Part shown: one piece after another, positions 10,560 to 26,097 of the stretch
Numbering within the stretch: position 1 is the stretch's first letter
Layout of the letters: the number at the start of each line of letters is the position of its first letter
NCBI GenBank assembly: GCA_965153455.1
Contig: OZ234497.1
Location: 14,866,302 to 14,930,301, forward strand
Reading direction: 5' to 3'
DNA length: 64,000 nucleotides
From: Sphagnum compactum
Lineage: Eukaryota; Bryophyta; Sphagnopsida; Sphagnales
Notes under the pieces: generated by a model
What the model was told of the DNA's origin: nothing
Databases searched by the model: none
Seen by the model: the letters and a program-made list of their open reading frames with translations, nothing else
Program-made: the position numbers and the translations under genes

Positions 10560-13500
10560 TCTAGGTAACAACCCTATGGTAGTTTCAATAGAATCTATGT
10601 GTTAATCAATTTCACAACAAGAAATGACAAACCTAAACTAAATTTGCTTTTGAAAAGAAATTTCCTCACATTCAATAATGTTCTTGTGTTAGTTTTTGGT
10701 TTTGTTGCAACTAACACCTATATATGGTGACCTTTTAAAAATGTTATTGTAGGTGGATCTCCCTCTTTCTCTATCTTTGCAATTTCTTGCATATGGACCG
10801 TTATATTGCTCAAACTTGATTCCTAAAACTTATTGATGTCTCTTTTTTCATAAATGGAATTATGAATTTTGCTCATTTATATCCCTCCTTTGCAATGTCA
10901 CTGGTTGGAAACCTATTCAAGTTTCAATTGTGAGTTTTTTAAAACGTTGTATAGTTATATTTGAAGGAGTTGTAGATTAATGATATAAAAAAACAACAAA
11001 ATTTATGGTGAGTCAACATTGTTTTAAAGGGGTGTTGGAAAGTAAAAGCAAGGTAGTATCAAGAATTGTTTTGAGGAAGTGTTTTAAAACTAAAAGGTGG
11101 GGTGTGTGAGGCCAATTTGGGGGGGGGGGGGGGTGTTTGAGGACCAAATTAAGGATTATTTGAAGGAAAAATCCAAAGATGGCAAATACAAATGCATGAA
11201 ACATGAAATGAAATTAGGGCATTAATAAAAATTATAATCCATTAAAATCAATTATTAGTTTATTTTAGAATTTAGAAATAAGTACATTTGTTTGTGTCAA
11301 TTTGACATTGTCAAAGCTTTGTAATACATGTAAAATATTCGGAGAAAAATTGTGGTGTATATGGAGAACACCTTATACCCATGAATTTCCTTCCTAGAAA
11401 TTAGGAGGGATATTAAGCCTACTCATCAATGGTGGGAAGGAAATTATGTCTACTTATAGGTGTAAGAACCCTTCAATTCATGTGTCGTGTGATCTACATA
11501 GGTTTTGTTATTGATAAATTTTGCTTCGTGTTTTATGATAGATAAAATCCATGGGTGAGGGACGTTACCAGAATGCGAGGCTAGATTCAACTATCACCTC
11601 ATTTTAGTCTCCTTATTTTGAAAATGCTCTCACCCTAGGGTTTTACCCTATACATAAAACTTTTAAACATTGGTTTATTTGGAAGTTGTTTTAAACATTT
11701 TGGATTTTGGAACCTAACATGAATATTATTTGCAACCTACCCATGATAATATCCATATAAGTAGCCCCAAAGAAGAATGGAATTTAGAAATAACCTTTAA
11801 TTTTCCACTCGAAACTAATCCATGTTCCATTTTTTATTTTTTTAAAACCTTAAAATTATAATTGAAAGTTCTTTATAAAATCAATAACTACCCAACATTG
11901 TTATCAACCAACATTGGGAGGTTATATAATTTATCAAATTATAAACACCAATTATATACTTGAAATAGAATTAAATACATAACCTTAATCCACAAAACCC
12001 AATAACCACAATTTATGATTAATTGACAATTTGGAAAATTTTGATAATCAACAATTTAACATAATTATATTAGAATTTAAAGTAGTATAACCATAACTAG
12101 AACATATCTTTAAATTTATGGTTATACTGGATTCAATTACCTAGTGTTCAACCATGTGTAAGTAATTCACCCATCATTTAAAACCAAAATACCCACAAAT
12201 CGTTTTTTTTCTTTTGTGTGTTCTTTAATTGCACACGATCAATAATAAAAGCATGGTGTTGTGCATGTTTGAGTTCTTGGGAGAATTTTGGATTCAAATT
12301 GGATATGTTTTTTGCATAACCGCCATGTTATGAATTGTTTTTTAAATAATCATTTTATAACATAACCACAAGCCATTAAATGCTGAAAAAAATGATTTGT
12401 ACATAATTTTTCATTTATATTTAATTAGATATTTTTATTTTTGATGAATCTTCATTATACTTAATTGAGATTATCGGTTAAATCAAATTTTATTTTCATA
12501 CACAATTCCAAAATGTCTATTTCATGATTAAATTCATGATTACATTTGTAATTACATTGGTAGTTGTATATACATAAACAATTACATGACTAACTAGTCG
12601 AATAAAACTTGTTGAATAAAACATTTGGTCAGGTAGTCACAATCATGGATATGACTATGACTTTTGTGATTATGTAATCATAAAAGACATCCACTTAAAT
12701 AATTATTTATATAAAAATATAGAATATGTTTTATATATTACATTTAACATAAATAGTCTAATGTAATTATTTATATGCTTTATTAATAATATTATTTATA
12801 AATTAAAATATATAATGAAATACAATATAGATTTTTTTTAATAACTTATAATAACAATAATCTTATTATTATTATATAATCTTATTATTTTCATCTTATG
12901 AATTTTTGACATGTGTCATTACTTGAGCTAGGTTTAAAAAATAAAAATAAATAAGCACCTAGATTAGAAAGCTTATGGAGTTAAAAATATTTGGTCAGCA
13001 TTCCATCATTGACCAACACTTTGTCAATTTGTGAGGTTTGATCCTTGGAAGAGAAGAATGAAAATCAACTCTTTTATTAATAAACCACCTTACTTAATGT
13101 GAAAACACAATGGTAGCCATTTTAATTGAACCCATTCTTCATTTGAAATGTTGCACAAATGTCAACTTTAAGATTTAATATTTTATTAATATTTTGTCCA
13201 AATGAAAAAATTAAAAGTTCATTCTTAATGTTATTTCAATTGATGTACACATTTACATTTACTTCTTTTTAAAATGGATATTTTATTTCAACCGAAAAGC
13301 ATTTAATTTTTTTCATTTCATAAGATTTCAATGGTCATTTTTTTTTAAAGATAAAAACTCAAGCACATGATTTAGAAATGGAAAAGATAATATGACTAAC
13401 ATAAAAATAAATAAATGATATATCCCCCACATTTTTAAACTTGTATTTGATTTAAATATTATACTATACAATTTTGATCTATGATGTATCATAATTTTAG

Positions 13501-16500
13501 TATTAATTTTTTATTTCTGATGTATATTATATAATTTATTAGCAGATAATATTTACAAATAGATGATAAATATCTTATATCTAATATTTATAGTAACAAC
13601 TATATTATTTATAATGTACAATATTAAATTTTAATTCATAACATATCAAATAATACTATAGAATTAATATTTTTTGGATTTTTTTAGAAGAATAAAAAAT
13701 TTCATTGTACTTACCATTGGCAACATGTGTTTTTGTAGGATTTATTTAGGAAATTAAAAAGTAAACCACTCCTAAGAAGATTTAGCTAAACATGGTTATA
13801 AATTAAATACGAATTTCTAAAAAATTAATCAACATTTGATAATCATGGTTACACACTAAAACCAATTATAGAAATCTAGTGATTTCCATTATTTTTCTGG
13901 CCTTCACAGTTAGAAGCCCTACAAAATTGCTTCATCTTTGTTTTTTTATTTTAAATTATTTTTGGCCAAATTTCATCAGTAAAAATTTGTTGTTAAATTT
14001 GGCAACCCTTTGGAATTGAATCATATTAGTTTCTAAAATTCCTAATTCTGTGAAAACTAATATTTTCAAATAACATAGTTATTTGAAACTAGGTATTGAA
14101 TTTTATGAATATTATATTATTAAAATGTAAAATTCACACATGTCATTAAATATTTTTTAAACATATACAATATATGACAAAGTTAGCAAGGTATTACATT
14201 TACACTAATTATGTTTTTCAAGATTATAAAGGTTTTCAAATAGAAAATACAACAATTTCTCTCCTTTAAACGAAGATCAAAAAATGTGCATAATCAATAG
14301 ATTCTCAATTCATAAATAATAGTTGACACGGAGTCATATAATTATGTAGTAGCAAGTTGACATGTGATTGTAATCATGTAATTACAATATAATCATATCA
14401 TGTCAATCACATCACCATCACAAATTAAATAAGTAGCATAATACAACAACATGATTAGAACCAAGACAGTCATAAAACATCTTAATCATGGAAACACATT
14501 TTGGCATCTATGATAGCGTTTAGGGTTTATTGTTAACCATAGGTTATCTCAAAATCGTATAACCATCCAATATTATTATGAACCAAGGTTGTTTTATTCA
14601 AATTCCTTCAATATGTGCCTTAGTGAATGCCCAGCATTACTTAAATTAAATGGCTATTGTCCTAGGTGGGCTATAACATTCTTTATAGCTTGTTGCTATA
14701 AATGGCAATTTGGGAAGTGCTTAGGTCTAGATGTGATTAATTTTAATAATATCATTTTTAAATGGAAAATAAATCCCTAAAAATCATTTTTTTTCAATTT
14801 CTAAAAAACATTCAACAAGTAGTGAAATTTCAACACAAAAAAAAACATTGGCATGAACATGAAGATTCCGGAACTACATGTCACGTTGTTGAATAGGTAG
14901 ATGCATTCCCTTAGTTCAAAAATTGTAAAGTCATAGAACTTGACTAGAATAGAAATTTTTATTTTTATTTTTGGTTAGAATTAGTAAAGGGAGACAAACT
15001 TGGATTTTGAAAAATAATACAAATCAACATGCACCAAAAATAGGTCTGGAATTCTACAACTAATTAAAATTATTCAAATGCCAATCAAGTATAACCTATT
15101 GGTTAACTTTTCAAAAATGTTCAACTTACTTACCTAAAGAACCTAAACTTGTGTTCAATTGCTTTTTCAAGGTTTCAATCATTGTTGTATTTTAACAAAA
15201 GGGTAATTCCATATTTTGATTCATGTGCTAGTTTCATAAAAAAGGAGTCAATTGAAATCCATGTCAAAATAATCTACACCCCTTGAGTTTAACATTTGAA
15301 ATTGAAAAACTTGCCAACATAATTGGTTTCAACCAATGTTAATAACATCCCTAATTTAGAATTTTAAAATTGAAGGTTCAAGTTTAAGTTCTTTCAATGA
15401 AACTATCTTAAAACTATATTATGGAAGTAGCTTTTACTCAAATTAGAGAGCCATTGGAATCAAAACCCTTGAAAAGGAACATGATGTTAGGCTCTTTAAA
15501 TAACCAAGTTGAACTTTTTTAATTAGCAAGTAAACTAATAATTATAAGAAATTAATTAATTCTAATTAATTGTGAAATCCCATACACATATAATCTAGAT
15601 TTTTAATTTGTAATAAAATTTTATACTTATGCAATATCCAATTTTAGAGACTGTAAAATGTGTACATGGAATTAGAATTGGTTTTTGAGCTAGGCTTAGA
15701 GGTTTTTGAATTCAAAAAAAATGTGTTCAAACTAGAACTACAAAGGTTTAGAAATACCTACCAAAAACCCACATGCAAAAAACCTACCAAAAAAAATGTA
15801 AGGTCAAAACTAGAATAATTGGACAATAGTAGTTCCAACATTGTATTCCAAAATGATTGATCACATTTTCACATTATTTAAAATGATTTGTCAAAATAAA
15901 AATCATAATCCAACTTGGAACTATATGAATTTAATTGAGTGGTTTTGAAACAATGTTGTATGCATGCAAACTCTAATCAACATTGGAATCAAGTCTAGTT
16001 GGACTACCTTACACAACTTAGGTTTTAAATCTCCCAAAGCTTCAAAAATGTATGGCCTCAAAAAATTTCGATTTCAAAAGAAATCATCACATGAAGGTGA
16101 AAATTAAGTAAGTATACAAAAGTACATGAATGTAGCATGTTATGGATAAGACCAAATGTGCATCAAGCCAAGTTAATGCTTGATTGCAAGTTACACCTTA
16201 TCTAAACTGTTGTTTAGGTTTAATTCATTTTAAAATATCTATGGTTTTTATAGGTTGAATTTTCCATGGGCATATTGATACGTGTTTTACATTTTGAGAA
16301 ATCTTGTCCATTGCCTTGCAACTAAAATTTCAAAACAACTAACAACTTCACTATAACTAGAGCATGGAAATATGGACAATTAATAAATAAAATGCCAAGT
16401 TAGAAAATTAAGGAGTTGTAATGTAATTGCAATTTAGTTTCGAATGGGGCACCTATATGGTTTAATTTACACATTCTACATACAAATGTAATCAATCATG

Positions 16501-19500
16501 TTTGATTTTTTGGCAAGTTGCACTTTAGTTGTGTGTGACAACTACATTATAACTAACGTAAATGTACCACCCAATCATAATGCACATTTACATAATCAAC
16601 TAATTATCTAAATTAAAATAATTAACTATAATATATTCCAAATAATTAATTTTGAAAATCTAAATGATTATTTATCTTAATTTTATATGTATTCAGATTA
16701 TGAAATATTTGATAACTAACTAATTAATTATTCAAATTAAACTAATTAATTCAAAATATTAATTCAATTTCGTATTTTTAATTAATTAATTATTGGTCAT
16801 TAATTCACATATATAATTATCAAATAGTTACTTATTAAGTTTTAAAATTTACAAAATTAAAAACAAACACAAAGAATGTGGAAAGTTTTTTTGCTAGTTG
16901 TAACCCAATTCACAACTAATGTGCAACTAAAAGATTTTACCCATATGTTTTGTCCATGAATTTCATATAAGAAACCTTTCTCATGTGTTCACATTAAAAT
17001 ACACGTGTCAATTTTGGATGAACTCAAAAAATTGTAACCCTAAAAATTAAAAATTAAAAAATATATATATATATATATTTATATATTTACATGGGTACTC
17101 TTTAGCTTACCTACCTTTTTACCTTCCTACCTACTTACCTACCTAAGCATCTAGGTATGTAGTGTAAGTAGGTAGGTAACTTAAATGTGACATGTGGCAA
17201 TATTGAACTACAAATTATTTTCAATTTTTTTATAAATAAACCAAACTTAATCCAAGTCGTTGGTTTTTAAGTTTATATTATTTCAATCATGTGGTTAAGA
17301 AGTGTCAATGTTATAGGGTGATTGACTAATGAGATTATGCCATGTGACACATTTAATAATGTTTAATTTTTATTTTAAAAATTAGATATATCTCAACCGT
17401 CCAACAAATGATGTTTCCAATTCACACATGTAGCACCTTGTTTTGGTGCCACATGGCAATTAATGAATATTGCAAGTGATTTACCTACCTATCTATTTAG
17501 TTTAAACATTTACTTACTTACCTACCTACGTTAGATATTTACATAGGTAGGTAGGTAGGTTAGTTAAGGTAGTAGATAAGATACAGGATCTAGATAAATA
17601 GATTTTTTTTTTAAAATTTGGGTTAAGCCTTTTTGTATTAATTCATCCCATATGACCCATGTTTTTTAATATGAAAATGTTAAAATAAACACCTTTTTTA
17701 TATAATTTTCAAGATGAGAATGGAAGACAATATATATGGGATAGAATTTGAAGTTGCAAATTAGTTTGCCATTAGGATGCAACTAAAAGTCTTATCCCAT
17801 ATCCTTCATTTTCATTTTCACCTTTGTAAGTTATGTAATTAACTAGGTAAATGAATAACTAACTAACTAATTTATTAATTAAATCAAAAACTTAGTTGAT
17901 TAACTAGTAGTAATTCATCAATAATCCAACCAGCTAATCATTATTAAATATTAATCAATTTAATTATATTTATAATTATAATTTTTTTAATGTATTGACT
18001 ATAATTATCCTAATTACAAGAATTATTATAATTATTGTAAACACAATAATTATTACTATAATATATAATATTAATGAGATTAGTGAATTAATTTTTTATA
18101 AATTATTATTGAAATTAACTATTATGTTGTAATAATAAATCAAATAAATAGTAATTATTATCATTATTATTGGATTAATATTTTAGATAGAAGGTTACTT
18201 AACAAAATTAACTATGTACTATTATTAATATTTTCATTATGTTATTTGTTGTAAGTACTATTAAACTACATTAATCAATATTTAATGATAATGATAATAA
18301 CACAAAAATAATAATTTTTGTAAGTTTAATAAACCTTGGATACTTTTGTAATATGAACTTAAATGTATTATTTGTATATTCCAAACACAATTTTAATCAT
18401 CTCAAAATATACATATATACATTTATCAATGATTGATGGTATATATACCCTAATGTGAGATTATTTATATTTAGTAGTTTTTCAAACCAAACCTAACTAA
18501 ACTATGAAAATAACATTAATTAACATTAATACATATTCTAATGGATGTAGAATAATTAATGTATACATAAGGCCTACTATACATAGCTTAATGTATACAT
18601 AATTAATAGTTATTTTTTGTCAATTTTACAACTAATGGGCCATACAAAAGCCTTTTAAGATGAAAATAGTGCAAAAATTCTTCCCATTGGAAGAATTATG
18701 AAAATAGTGGTTGCAACATAGTCGCAAATGTGATCAAAAAACGTGTAATGTGATTTTTAGTTGCAAAAATAATCAAGGTTAATAACAAACGACAATTAAT
18801 CACATGTAGTTACAAATCAATTGGTTACATTTTGACCTTTTCCAACTAGTGTATTCCAATCACCCTCTATTTCACATACCATGGGATATTGCAACAACAA
18901 TCCATTCAGATATTACATACAATTGCAACAAAAAAGCCACATGTCAGATAAGGATCCATGCTTTCCTATTAGCTTGGAATGTTGTAATTGTTGTTTTCAT
19001 TTCAAAGTTTGTCAATCTAAAATACATTTCTACCTATTTTCTGTATACACCTTCTATGCATATTGTCATGATGAGCATATGGGATGGTTGTTATCACCTA
19101 TATAAAGCAAAAATAATTATTTTGTTTTCCTCCATTGTGAACCTATAAGAGTTTGTGCAACTTTAACCATTTTTTAAGGGTGATTTTAGCCTTAATGAAC
19201 TTGAGTTTCTTGAAGATCATTTAATAGCTCTAACTTGTAAATATGGGAATTGTATTTATTGTTTCCCAAACTAGGAAAAAGATTTTACCAAATCCATTGT
19301 TTACAAATCATAAAGTATATCCCTTTTAGGTCCTATCTTTTTTGGGAGAAATTCACACACTTTAACACATACCCAACCACAAGTCCATACATCAATACAT
19401 TTCAAATCCATCTTTTGGTATTCAATATTTTAAGTTTCATTGTGAAAGCCACAAGAATTTGATCACTTTTAGTGTAGTTTGTTAACTTCATGTGTAATGA

Positions 19501-22500
19501 ACATAAAGCCAACAACCCAAAATAATTAAAACTTCCAACATCTCACAAGTGGTCATGGATGCAATCTAGACTAGGCCATGTGAAACGTTATTTATTATAA
19601 CCAATCCAAGTGTCATAGGGGCCATTAAATCATCCAACCATTAGAAACCAATAGATTGGCAAATTAAACCTATTTTAAGAAATCATTGTTGAGGACTTCA
19701 ATGGCCAAGGTAACATTTACTAAAAGCAATTTAATAGCTTTTTCCTTGGCAATTGTCCACTCATTTTAATCACTTAGCATTCCTATTTAGGTCAATATAA
19801 AAGCCCCAATTCAAGTTTTGAAATGGTTTGAAAATTGATCATTTAGCTAGGTGCTTGAAATCATTTTTGTTTGTGAACCCAAGTGGCATTGACGGTCCAC
19901 ATCATACTTGAAAGTTTTGAATTTTGCCGGACGGCAAATTAACTTACAACAATCTCATCTTTCTAAATTTGGTCAACCTTGTTTCAACCAATATTGCCAA
20001 AGAAATAGTTGTAGGTAAAGTGTTTGGCCACAAGCTTTACCATGCATAAAGATTCCTAAGATTTTAACCTTTAATTTTTTTGCTTGTGATACTCAATGAA
20101 TATATCATTGATACCATGGGAAAAAAGGAAAAAAAAATAGGCGTTTCAAAAAATGTAAAAATAATGACCACAAGAATAAGTACTACATATTTTGAAACAC
20201 ATGCCCTTTGAAGAAAGATTGTGAGATGTAAGGTGCCTTCCAATGACACTACTTGAAAATCCTACAAGGTTTTAACTACTCTTGGCAAGTTTTGGGATTT
20301 ATGTAGATTTAGGTCCATGTTATAGGCCAAGTTCTATGATCTTTGGATGAAAGGTTTTGAGTTTTGTTGGAATTACAATTGCAGCTAAATTAAGCAATTG
20401 GTCTTTTTCCAAAATTAAATTAGAACTTGAATCAAGGTTGTTGCCTCATTTTAAACATGTTGTAAGTTATTACATTTGATTGGTTATACATAATTAAACC
20501 TATATCATTTTTATTTTGAACAACGTGCGCTTGTTGAACAATTTAATACTCTACATGAAAAATTATTTAGGTGTGTAATGAAATGAAATTGGACCTGATC
20601 TTAAATTATATTGGCATTAATCTTTGTGAAAATGACTGAAACTAGACATTTAAAAAATCCAAACAATTGGTCTCAAGGCCAAATTGAAGGTTCCATTAAA
20701 AAAAAAAAAGTAACATTAAAAGTTCCTTGTGAAATTAAACACCAAACAAGATCATTAACCTTTATGATCTTTAGATTACATTATAACTTATCATGTATTC
20801 AAAGGAGTCCTTGATTATTGTTGATAATTTTGTCCAATCTTTTTCTTGTCCATAATGTAAATGAGTCAAACATTGAAACAAGGTTTGAAATGAAATTGAT
20901 GAGTTGATATGTCGTTCTAGTCACACACAATCTCCCAATCACAAGCATGGAAATGTAACACCAAACCCCAACCCAACAATCAAATAACAAAAACCCACCC
21001 CAATAATAATCCAATTCAAGCTTATTAACATGCATTTTATATTTAAGTGTACGATTTACATTATAAGAAACTTGACATGATTCTTGCCCAAACATTAGTC
21101 ACATTTATGTGTCCATCTACCCCCATCCCACCATAAAACCATCCCACAACATTGACTTACTTGGAAGTTAAGTTCAAAATCGATCTTTGAAGGAAAGTTA
21201 TTTGTTTGTTTTGTTTTGCACATTAAAATCTCTTAAACCATCTTGTCACACTCGTAGTATTGTTGGAAATCCTTTGTTGAATACAAATGCTCCGAGTTGG
21301 TTTCATATTGTTTCAAGTTTCAACCTATGGTGGAAAAGTTATTGAATATATAACATATTTTTCACAAAAAATACATTTAAATCAAAATTACAACTTATTG
21401 GAGGATTCCAAGTGTGGTCTTGATACTAATGGAAGCTCTCAACAAGTAGCATTTAATAAAAGAAATTTGGAAATTTTTAAACCTAAGGTGTTGGAGATAT
21501 AAAAAATTAAGTATTTTATTCATTGGAAATTGAATTAAATTACAGAATATAGTTTTGGAAGGAAAAACTAATTGGGCAACCAATTCACACTTGGGCCATT
21601 GACATAAGCTATTATAATGCACATTATTGCATTTTTTTTCTAGATATATTTATTAAAAGTATATGAGATATATAATATAATTTAACATATTTTTTCAAAA
21701 CTTATAGACTTAAAACCTATTCTTACTCATTTTGAACAAATCTCATTTATTCATTCATGAGTGATTAGGTATATAGGTTTAGGGTAAATATATATAAATT
21801 TTACATTCATATAGTTTATTTATTGCACACATATACCCTATAACCTACCTTGTTTATAAACTAAAAAACTTCAATTACTATAAAATCAAGCATTGACATT
21901 GTCATGTTTTTCATGGTAGGAAAGCCCAAGAGAAACTTCTCATCTATCTTGGGTTTAAAGTGCATAGTGCAACATGTTGGACTCAATTGCTTTGCAAAGG
22001 TTGTTGTATAACACTATTGAAAATTTGCGTTAAAAAAACCTAACTATTCCATTGTGCCTTTCCCCCATCCTAAATCCTAAATACCTCCATTTGGAAAAGA
22101 CAAAATGCAATGAATTGAATCCAAAATGTACACATTTATTTTCTTATTGAATTGGATATATATATACACTCAACTTTAATTAGTGTTCATTAATAATTGA
22201 GTTTTGATTTGGTGATCAATTCAAATATTGATAACCTTCTAACTAGTTATTGCTTTTTTGATAATTAGTTAATAACCTAATAACATGATATTGAGTTTTC
22301 AAATTTTACCAACCTATTTGAATGATTTGGCTATCATCCAAAAGGTTATCAATCCTAAAATGTTAAACATGTTTATGATGTACCACAAAATATAAATGGT
22401 TAAAATTTCAAGAAAATAATCTTATAACTGGCTAATAATTAGTGGTTATCGACATGTTATTTGATAGCATACCCTTATGCACAATCCATGGTTATTCATC

Positions 22501-24030
22501 AAAATATTGATAACTTATCAAACACATAATTTTTTAAATAAAAATAACCAACCCAATGCTTATCAAAAACATATTGGGTTGCCTACCCAAATCGTACCCT
22601 AACTTCTAAAAAAATAGACAAAATACCCACTTAGCTGAATTTTAACTTAATTGATGACATTATTTTAGAGGAACTTTTTAAAATTGTAGTAGTAGACCTA
22701 AATGTGGCTACACCCTCCCACAAAAAAACAATTATATGTTTTCTTTTAGGTGAATGTTTTTTTTCCAAAAAAAGGGATTTAAAAAAAAACTATTCCATTT
22801 TAAAAAATTGCGTCAACTTTTTGCGATTATCCACCAAAAAAACCATTGTTAATTAGTATAGTCCATTATGGGACCCTAGGACCATAAAAGGTCCTAGCTT
22901 TCAAACCAAGTGGCATGTAGATGAAACTCATGTCGGCCCTTTAATTGCCAATGAGCTTGACTTGGGGGTGCCCAAATCCATGACTTCACAATTGCCCAAC
23001 CAAAATGTGTTTTAATCATCTTGGATAAAACACAAATTTTTTGTTTTATTAAACATGCATGTGTCTAATTAATGTAGTAATAGTGTCCATAATAGGCCAA
23101 AAACATGTATAATAAGACATGAAATTTGTGTCTGAACATCACCCATCTTTTTTTGGAAAAAAAGATAGATGGGGCCAAGGGCAAACAAGGAAAAAAAAGG
23201 AGACAATATTTTTGTATTGTTTACAATAATGACCCATTGTTGATTTAACGTCCTACCTTTGCAATACCTCTTCATCCTACCCTAGGGATGTATCGAAGGT
23301 GGTGGGATTTTATGAAATGGGGTTCAATGATTTTTTGTGTGGTGAATTTTCACCATCATGCAATTGTTGTTGAAAAGGAAACATTTTGTCATAAATTCCT
23401 TGTTTTTTAAAAAATGGTTGGATTTTTTAAATTTTTTAAATTGCAAAAATTTGTCATAATTCCATACAACATGAATGAGTGTTTAAGATTGTTGTACTTT
23501 CACATTATGAATATCACCAAATTTGTGTAAATACATGGAAGATTGCCACTTGAACAACATCACAAAATTGACCAAAAACGAAACACTAGTGGGGTTCTTG
23601 TGATTAGGGAGGGGGAACTTGCATGCATTATTCAAGGATTGAGTGCTTTGGACGAAAATATGAATTCTTTCCCTTTCATTATGATACATCTATATTTTAT
23701 TTTATTATTCAGTTCATATGATTTTCAAAAGTAAAACAATAGTACAAGAGCTCATGAATGAATAATCCATAAACAAATAACCTTATTGCACGTGAAATGA
23801 ATGTATCTTGTAAATTAAAGATTATTTATTTCATGGATTATCCATGTGAAAATTAGATTAAACAATAGCAAAATTTCTCAGTGTATTTAGAGGGCACATC
23901 AAAAGTGAACCATATCATGTAACTTGATGTAAATATCTTGGTAATTATATAATTATGTAGGGGTTAACATTAGTGATTTATTAAGTGGTGGAGTGTTATA
24001 ATTTAATAATGATTCAATGATTCATCACTA
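10560..24030. other. Long AT-rich gene-free stretch
   Basis: About 13 kb of very AT-rich DNA has no open frame above about 100 codons and none with recognisable motifs. It contains a G run at 11,118-11,132, a stretch at 11,400-11,580 that resembles 1,687-1,960, an (AT)n run near 17,058-17,080, and repeated CCTACC/GGTAGG clusters in inverted arrangement near 17,105-17,180 and 17,490-17,575. Decayed transposable-element DNA is the likely origin, but no terminal repeats or coding remnants were identified. Confidence 0.55.
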
Positions 24031-24034
24031 ATTA

Positions 24035-24570
24035 GTCATGTTTTCAATTAATGTGCATGATTCAAACATGATAATTCATTAGGAAAGTCTTTGCACACAT
24101 TTATGTGCATAGCTCCAATATGTTGATTCATTAAAAAAATCATGACACGAACTAATGTGCATGACTCAAGGATGATGAATTATTAAAAACATCATGTTAC
24201 AAATTAATGTGAGTGATTCAGGCATGATGATTCATTAGAAAAATCATGTTACAAATTAATGTGGATAACTTAAGGATGGTGATTCATTAAAAAAGTCATG
24301 CTACAAATTATGCATGATTCAAGGATGACAATTCATTAAAAAAATCATGCTACAAATTATGCATGACTCAAGGGTGGCGATTCATTAAAAAAATCATCTT
24401 ATGAATTATGCATGATTCAAGGATGGTAATTCATTAGAAACATGTTACAAATGAATGTGCATGACACAAAGGTAGTGACTCATTAAAAAAATCATGTTAC
24501 AAATGAATATGCATGACCCAAAGGTATTGACTCATTAAAAAAATCATGTTACAAATGAATATGCATGTTG
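24035..24570 (+). repeat. Degenerate minisatellite, ~45-60 bp unit, about 9 copies
   Basis: The core GATTCATTAAAAAAATCATG, then TTACAAATTAATGTGCATGA and TCAAGGATG, recurs about nine times. Units shorten in the middle where AATTATGCATGA replaces AATTAATGTGCATGA, and the last two units (GACTCATTAAAAAAATCATG) are nearly identical, so the array probably expanded most recently at its right end. No coding or protein-repeat interpretation is supported. Confidence 0.85.
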
Positions 24571-25194
24571 AATTACATGATGAGCTATGTGAGGTGTAAG
24601 ACTTTAGAAACTTTCTTGTTTAGTTTCATTTTGCTTAATATATAATGGGGTGTTTGGGGTGTTTGGAAACAACTTCACTTAAGGAGAACAATTTGTTTAA
24701 AAAATAAAAAGTTTCATAGAACAAAATTGTGAAAATTTGAAATATTGATCTTCAAAGTTTTTGGCATAGTTTGTGAATGTGTAAAATCCATGGTAGGAAG
24801 AATGTTTATGACATAATAGTTATACATGAAAACAATATGTGGATAAATATTTGTGCAAACAAAAACATAAATCTTCATAGTTATAAAAATACATCATTTC
24901 GATTTTATATCCATTTGTGTTCCACACGTTCATTAATGTAACTAAACAAGACGGTGTGTGGACAAGAAACAAAATTTCATTGTATTCTTGTCCCATAGCT
25001 AACCATAGTGGTTAATGATGTATTAACCATAATAATGGATCTACCTACCATGTGTAAATTAGGTTGTTGTTCGTGCCTATGTAATGGGGAAAGGGGAAAT
25101 TAGAGGTTAATGGGAACAAATTATTTGCTTCAAAAAAAACTTGTAATTAGCTAAAAGGATGCAAAAGGAAATCACCACAATGGTTAGGTCTAAG
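24571..25194. other. Intergenic, nothing recognised
   Basis: AT-rich sequence between a minisatellite and a dispersed repeat. No frame, RNA or repeat structure is supported. Confidence 0.5.
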
Positions 25195-25590
25195 TCTCCC
25201 CCTTGAATCAGCCACAGTGAACCAACATTCACCAATGCACCATGAAAGATGAATGATAAATGGTCAAGAAACAATTTTCTGTTGGGTTCCAATTCCCTAG
25301 CTAACCATGGTGGTTAACTTAGTTATTTTTATATTCTACCTACCTACTAACAACCCACAAGCGGGTTGTTAGTAAGTAGGTAGTAAAAATAGCCCTTGTC
25401 TATGTATAAACCATCTACTTAGCTAATATTTATCTATTTTCCTACCAATCTACCTATGTATGAGACTTATTTCATATAGGATTGGTTATTAAGGTGAAAC
25501 CAAATATTAATTTAGTTTGAAGTTCATCCACAATTGAGTATTAACAAGCATCCAATGGATGATGTGCTAGTGGGTGCTAGTTCACGCTGG
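25195..25590 (+). repeat. Dispersed repeat family A, copy 2
   Basis: This copy is colinear with copy 1 at 8,750-9,185. Its central hairpin is the best preserved: arms 25,336-25,356 and 25,363-25,383 (21 bp, one mismatch) around ACAAGC. The right part keeps the CATCCACAATTGAGTA and CATCCAATGGAT landmarks, and it ends near GTGGGTGCTAGTTC. Confidence 0.78.
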
Positions 25591-26097
25591 CCAGTTAAAC
25601 TTAAGAATGGATCCATAACCCAAATTTAGGTCAGGTTGAATGATTTTCATAATTGATGGGACTCCTTAAACATCATGTCTTATTGTATACCCTCAAATGA
25701 ACGCCCAACCATAAGATGTCATGAAATGGCCTGTCGTAAATTTTGAAATTTGAAGACATGTTCCATTATTTTGTTCCCAAATTAAAACAATCCACATGAA
25801 TGATGTAACATTTTATATGCCAACCACACACTATAATAAAAACTCCATTAGCATAGCAAGGAATATTGCAATTTATTTATTTATTTATTTTTGCAAGAAT
25901 ATTAAAAAAGTTCATTGTGAAGAGAAGCGCCAACACACAAGGCTCATGCCACAACAAATGTTCAACCCACACAATTAACTAATGAATCCCCTTTAGTGCC
26001 CATCATAGCACCATCTAATAAATTTATTGGTTTTAACACAAAACACGTCATGTCTTCCCAACTATGATTATATTGTGTCATGCGTTTCTCTTCTTTA
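25591..26097. other. Intergenic, nothing recognised
   Basis: No coding or RNA feature is supported; a short TTTA run lies near 25,875. Confidence 0.45.

Noticed and set aside
11118-11132. G run as a regulatory G-quadruplex
   Set aside because: A single isolated G tract in gene-free DNA, without further tracts or a nearby gene.
24035-24570. CRISPR-like array
   Set aside because: Units are degenerate tandem copies without unique spacers, and the genome is eukaryotic.
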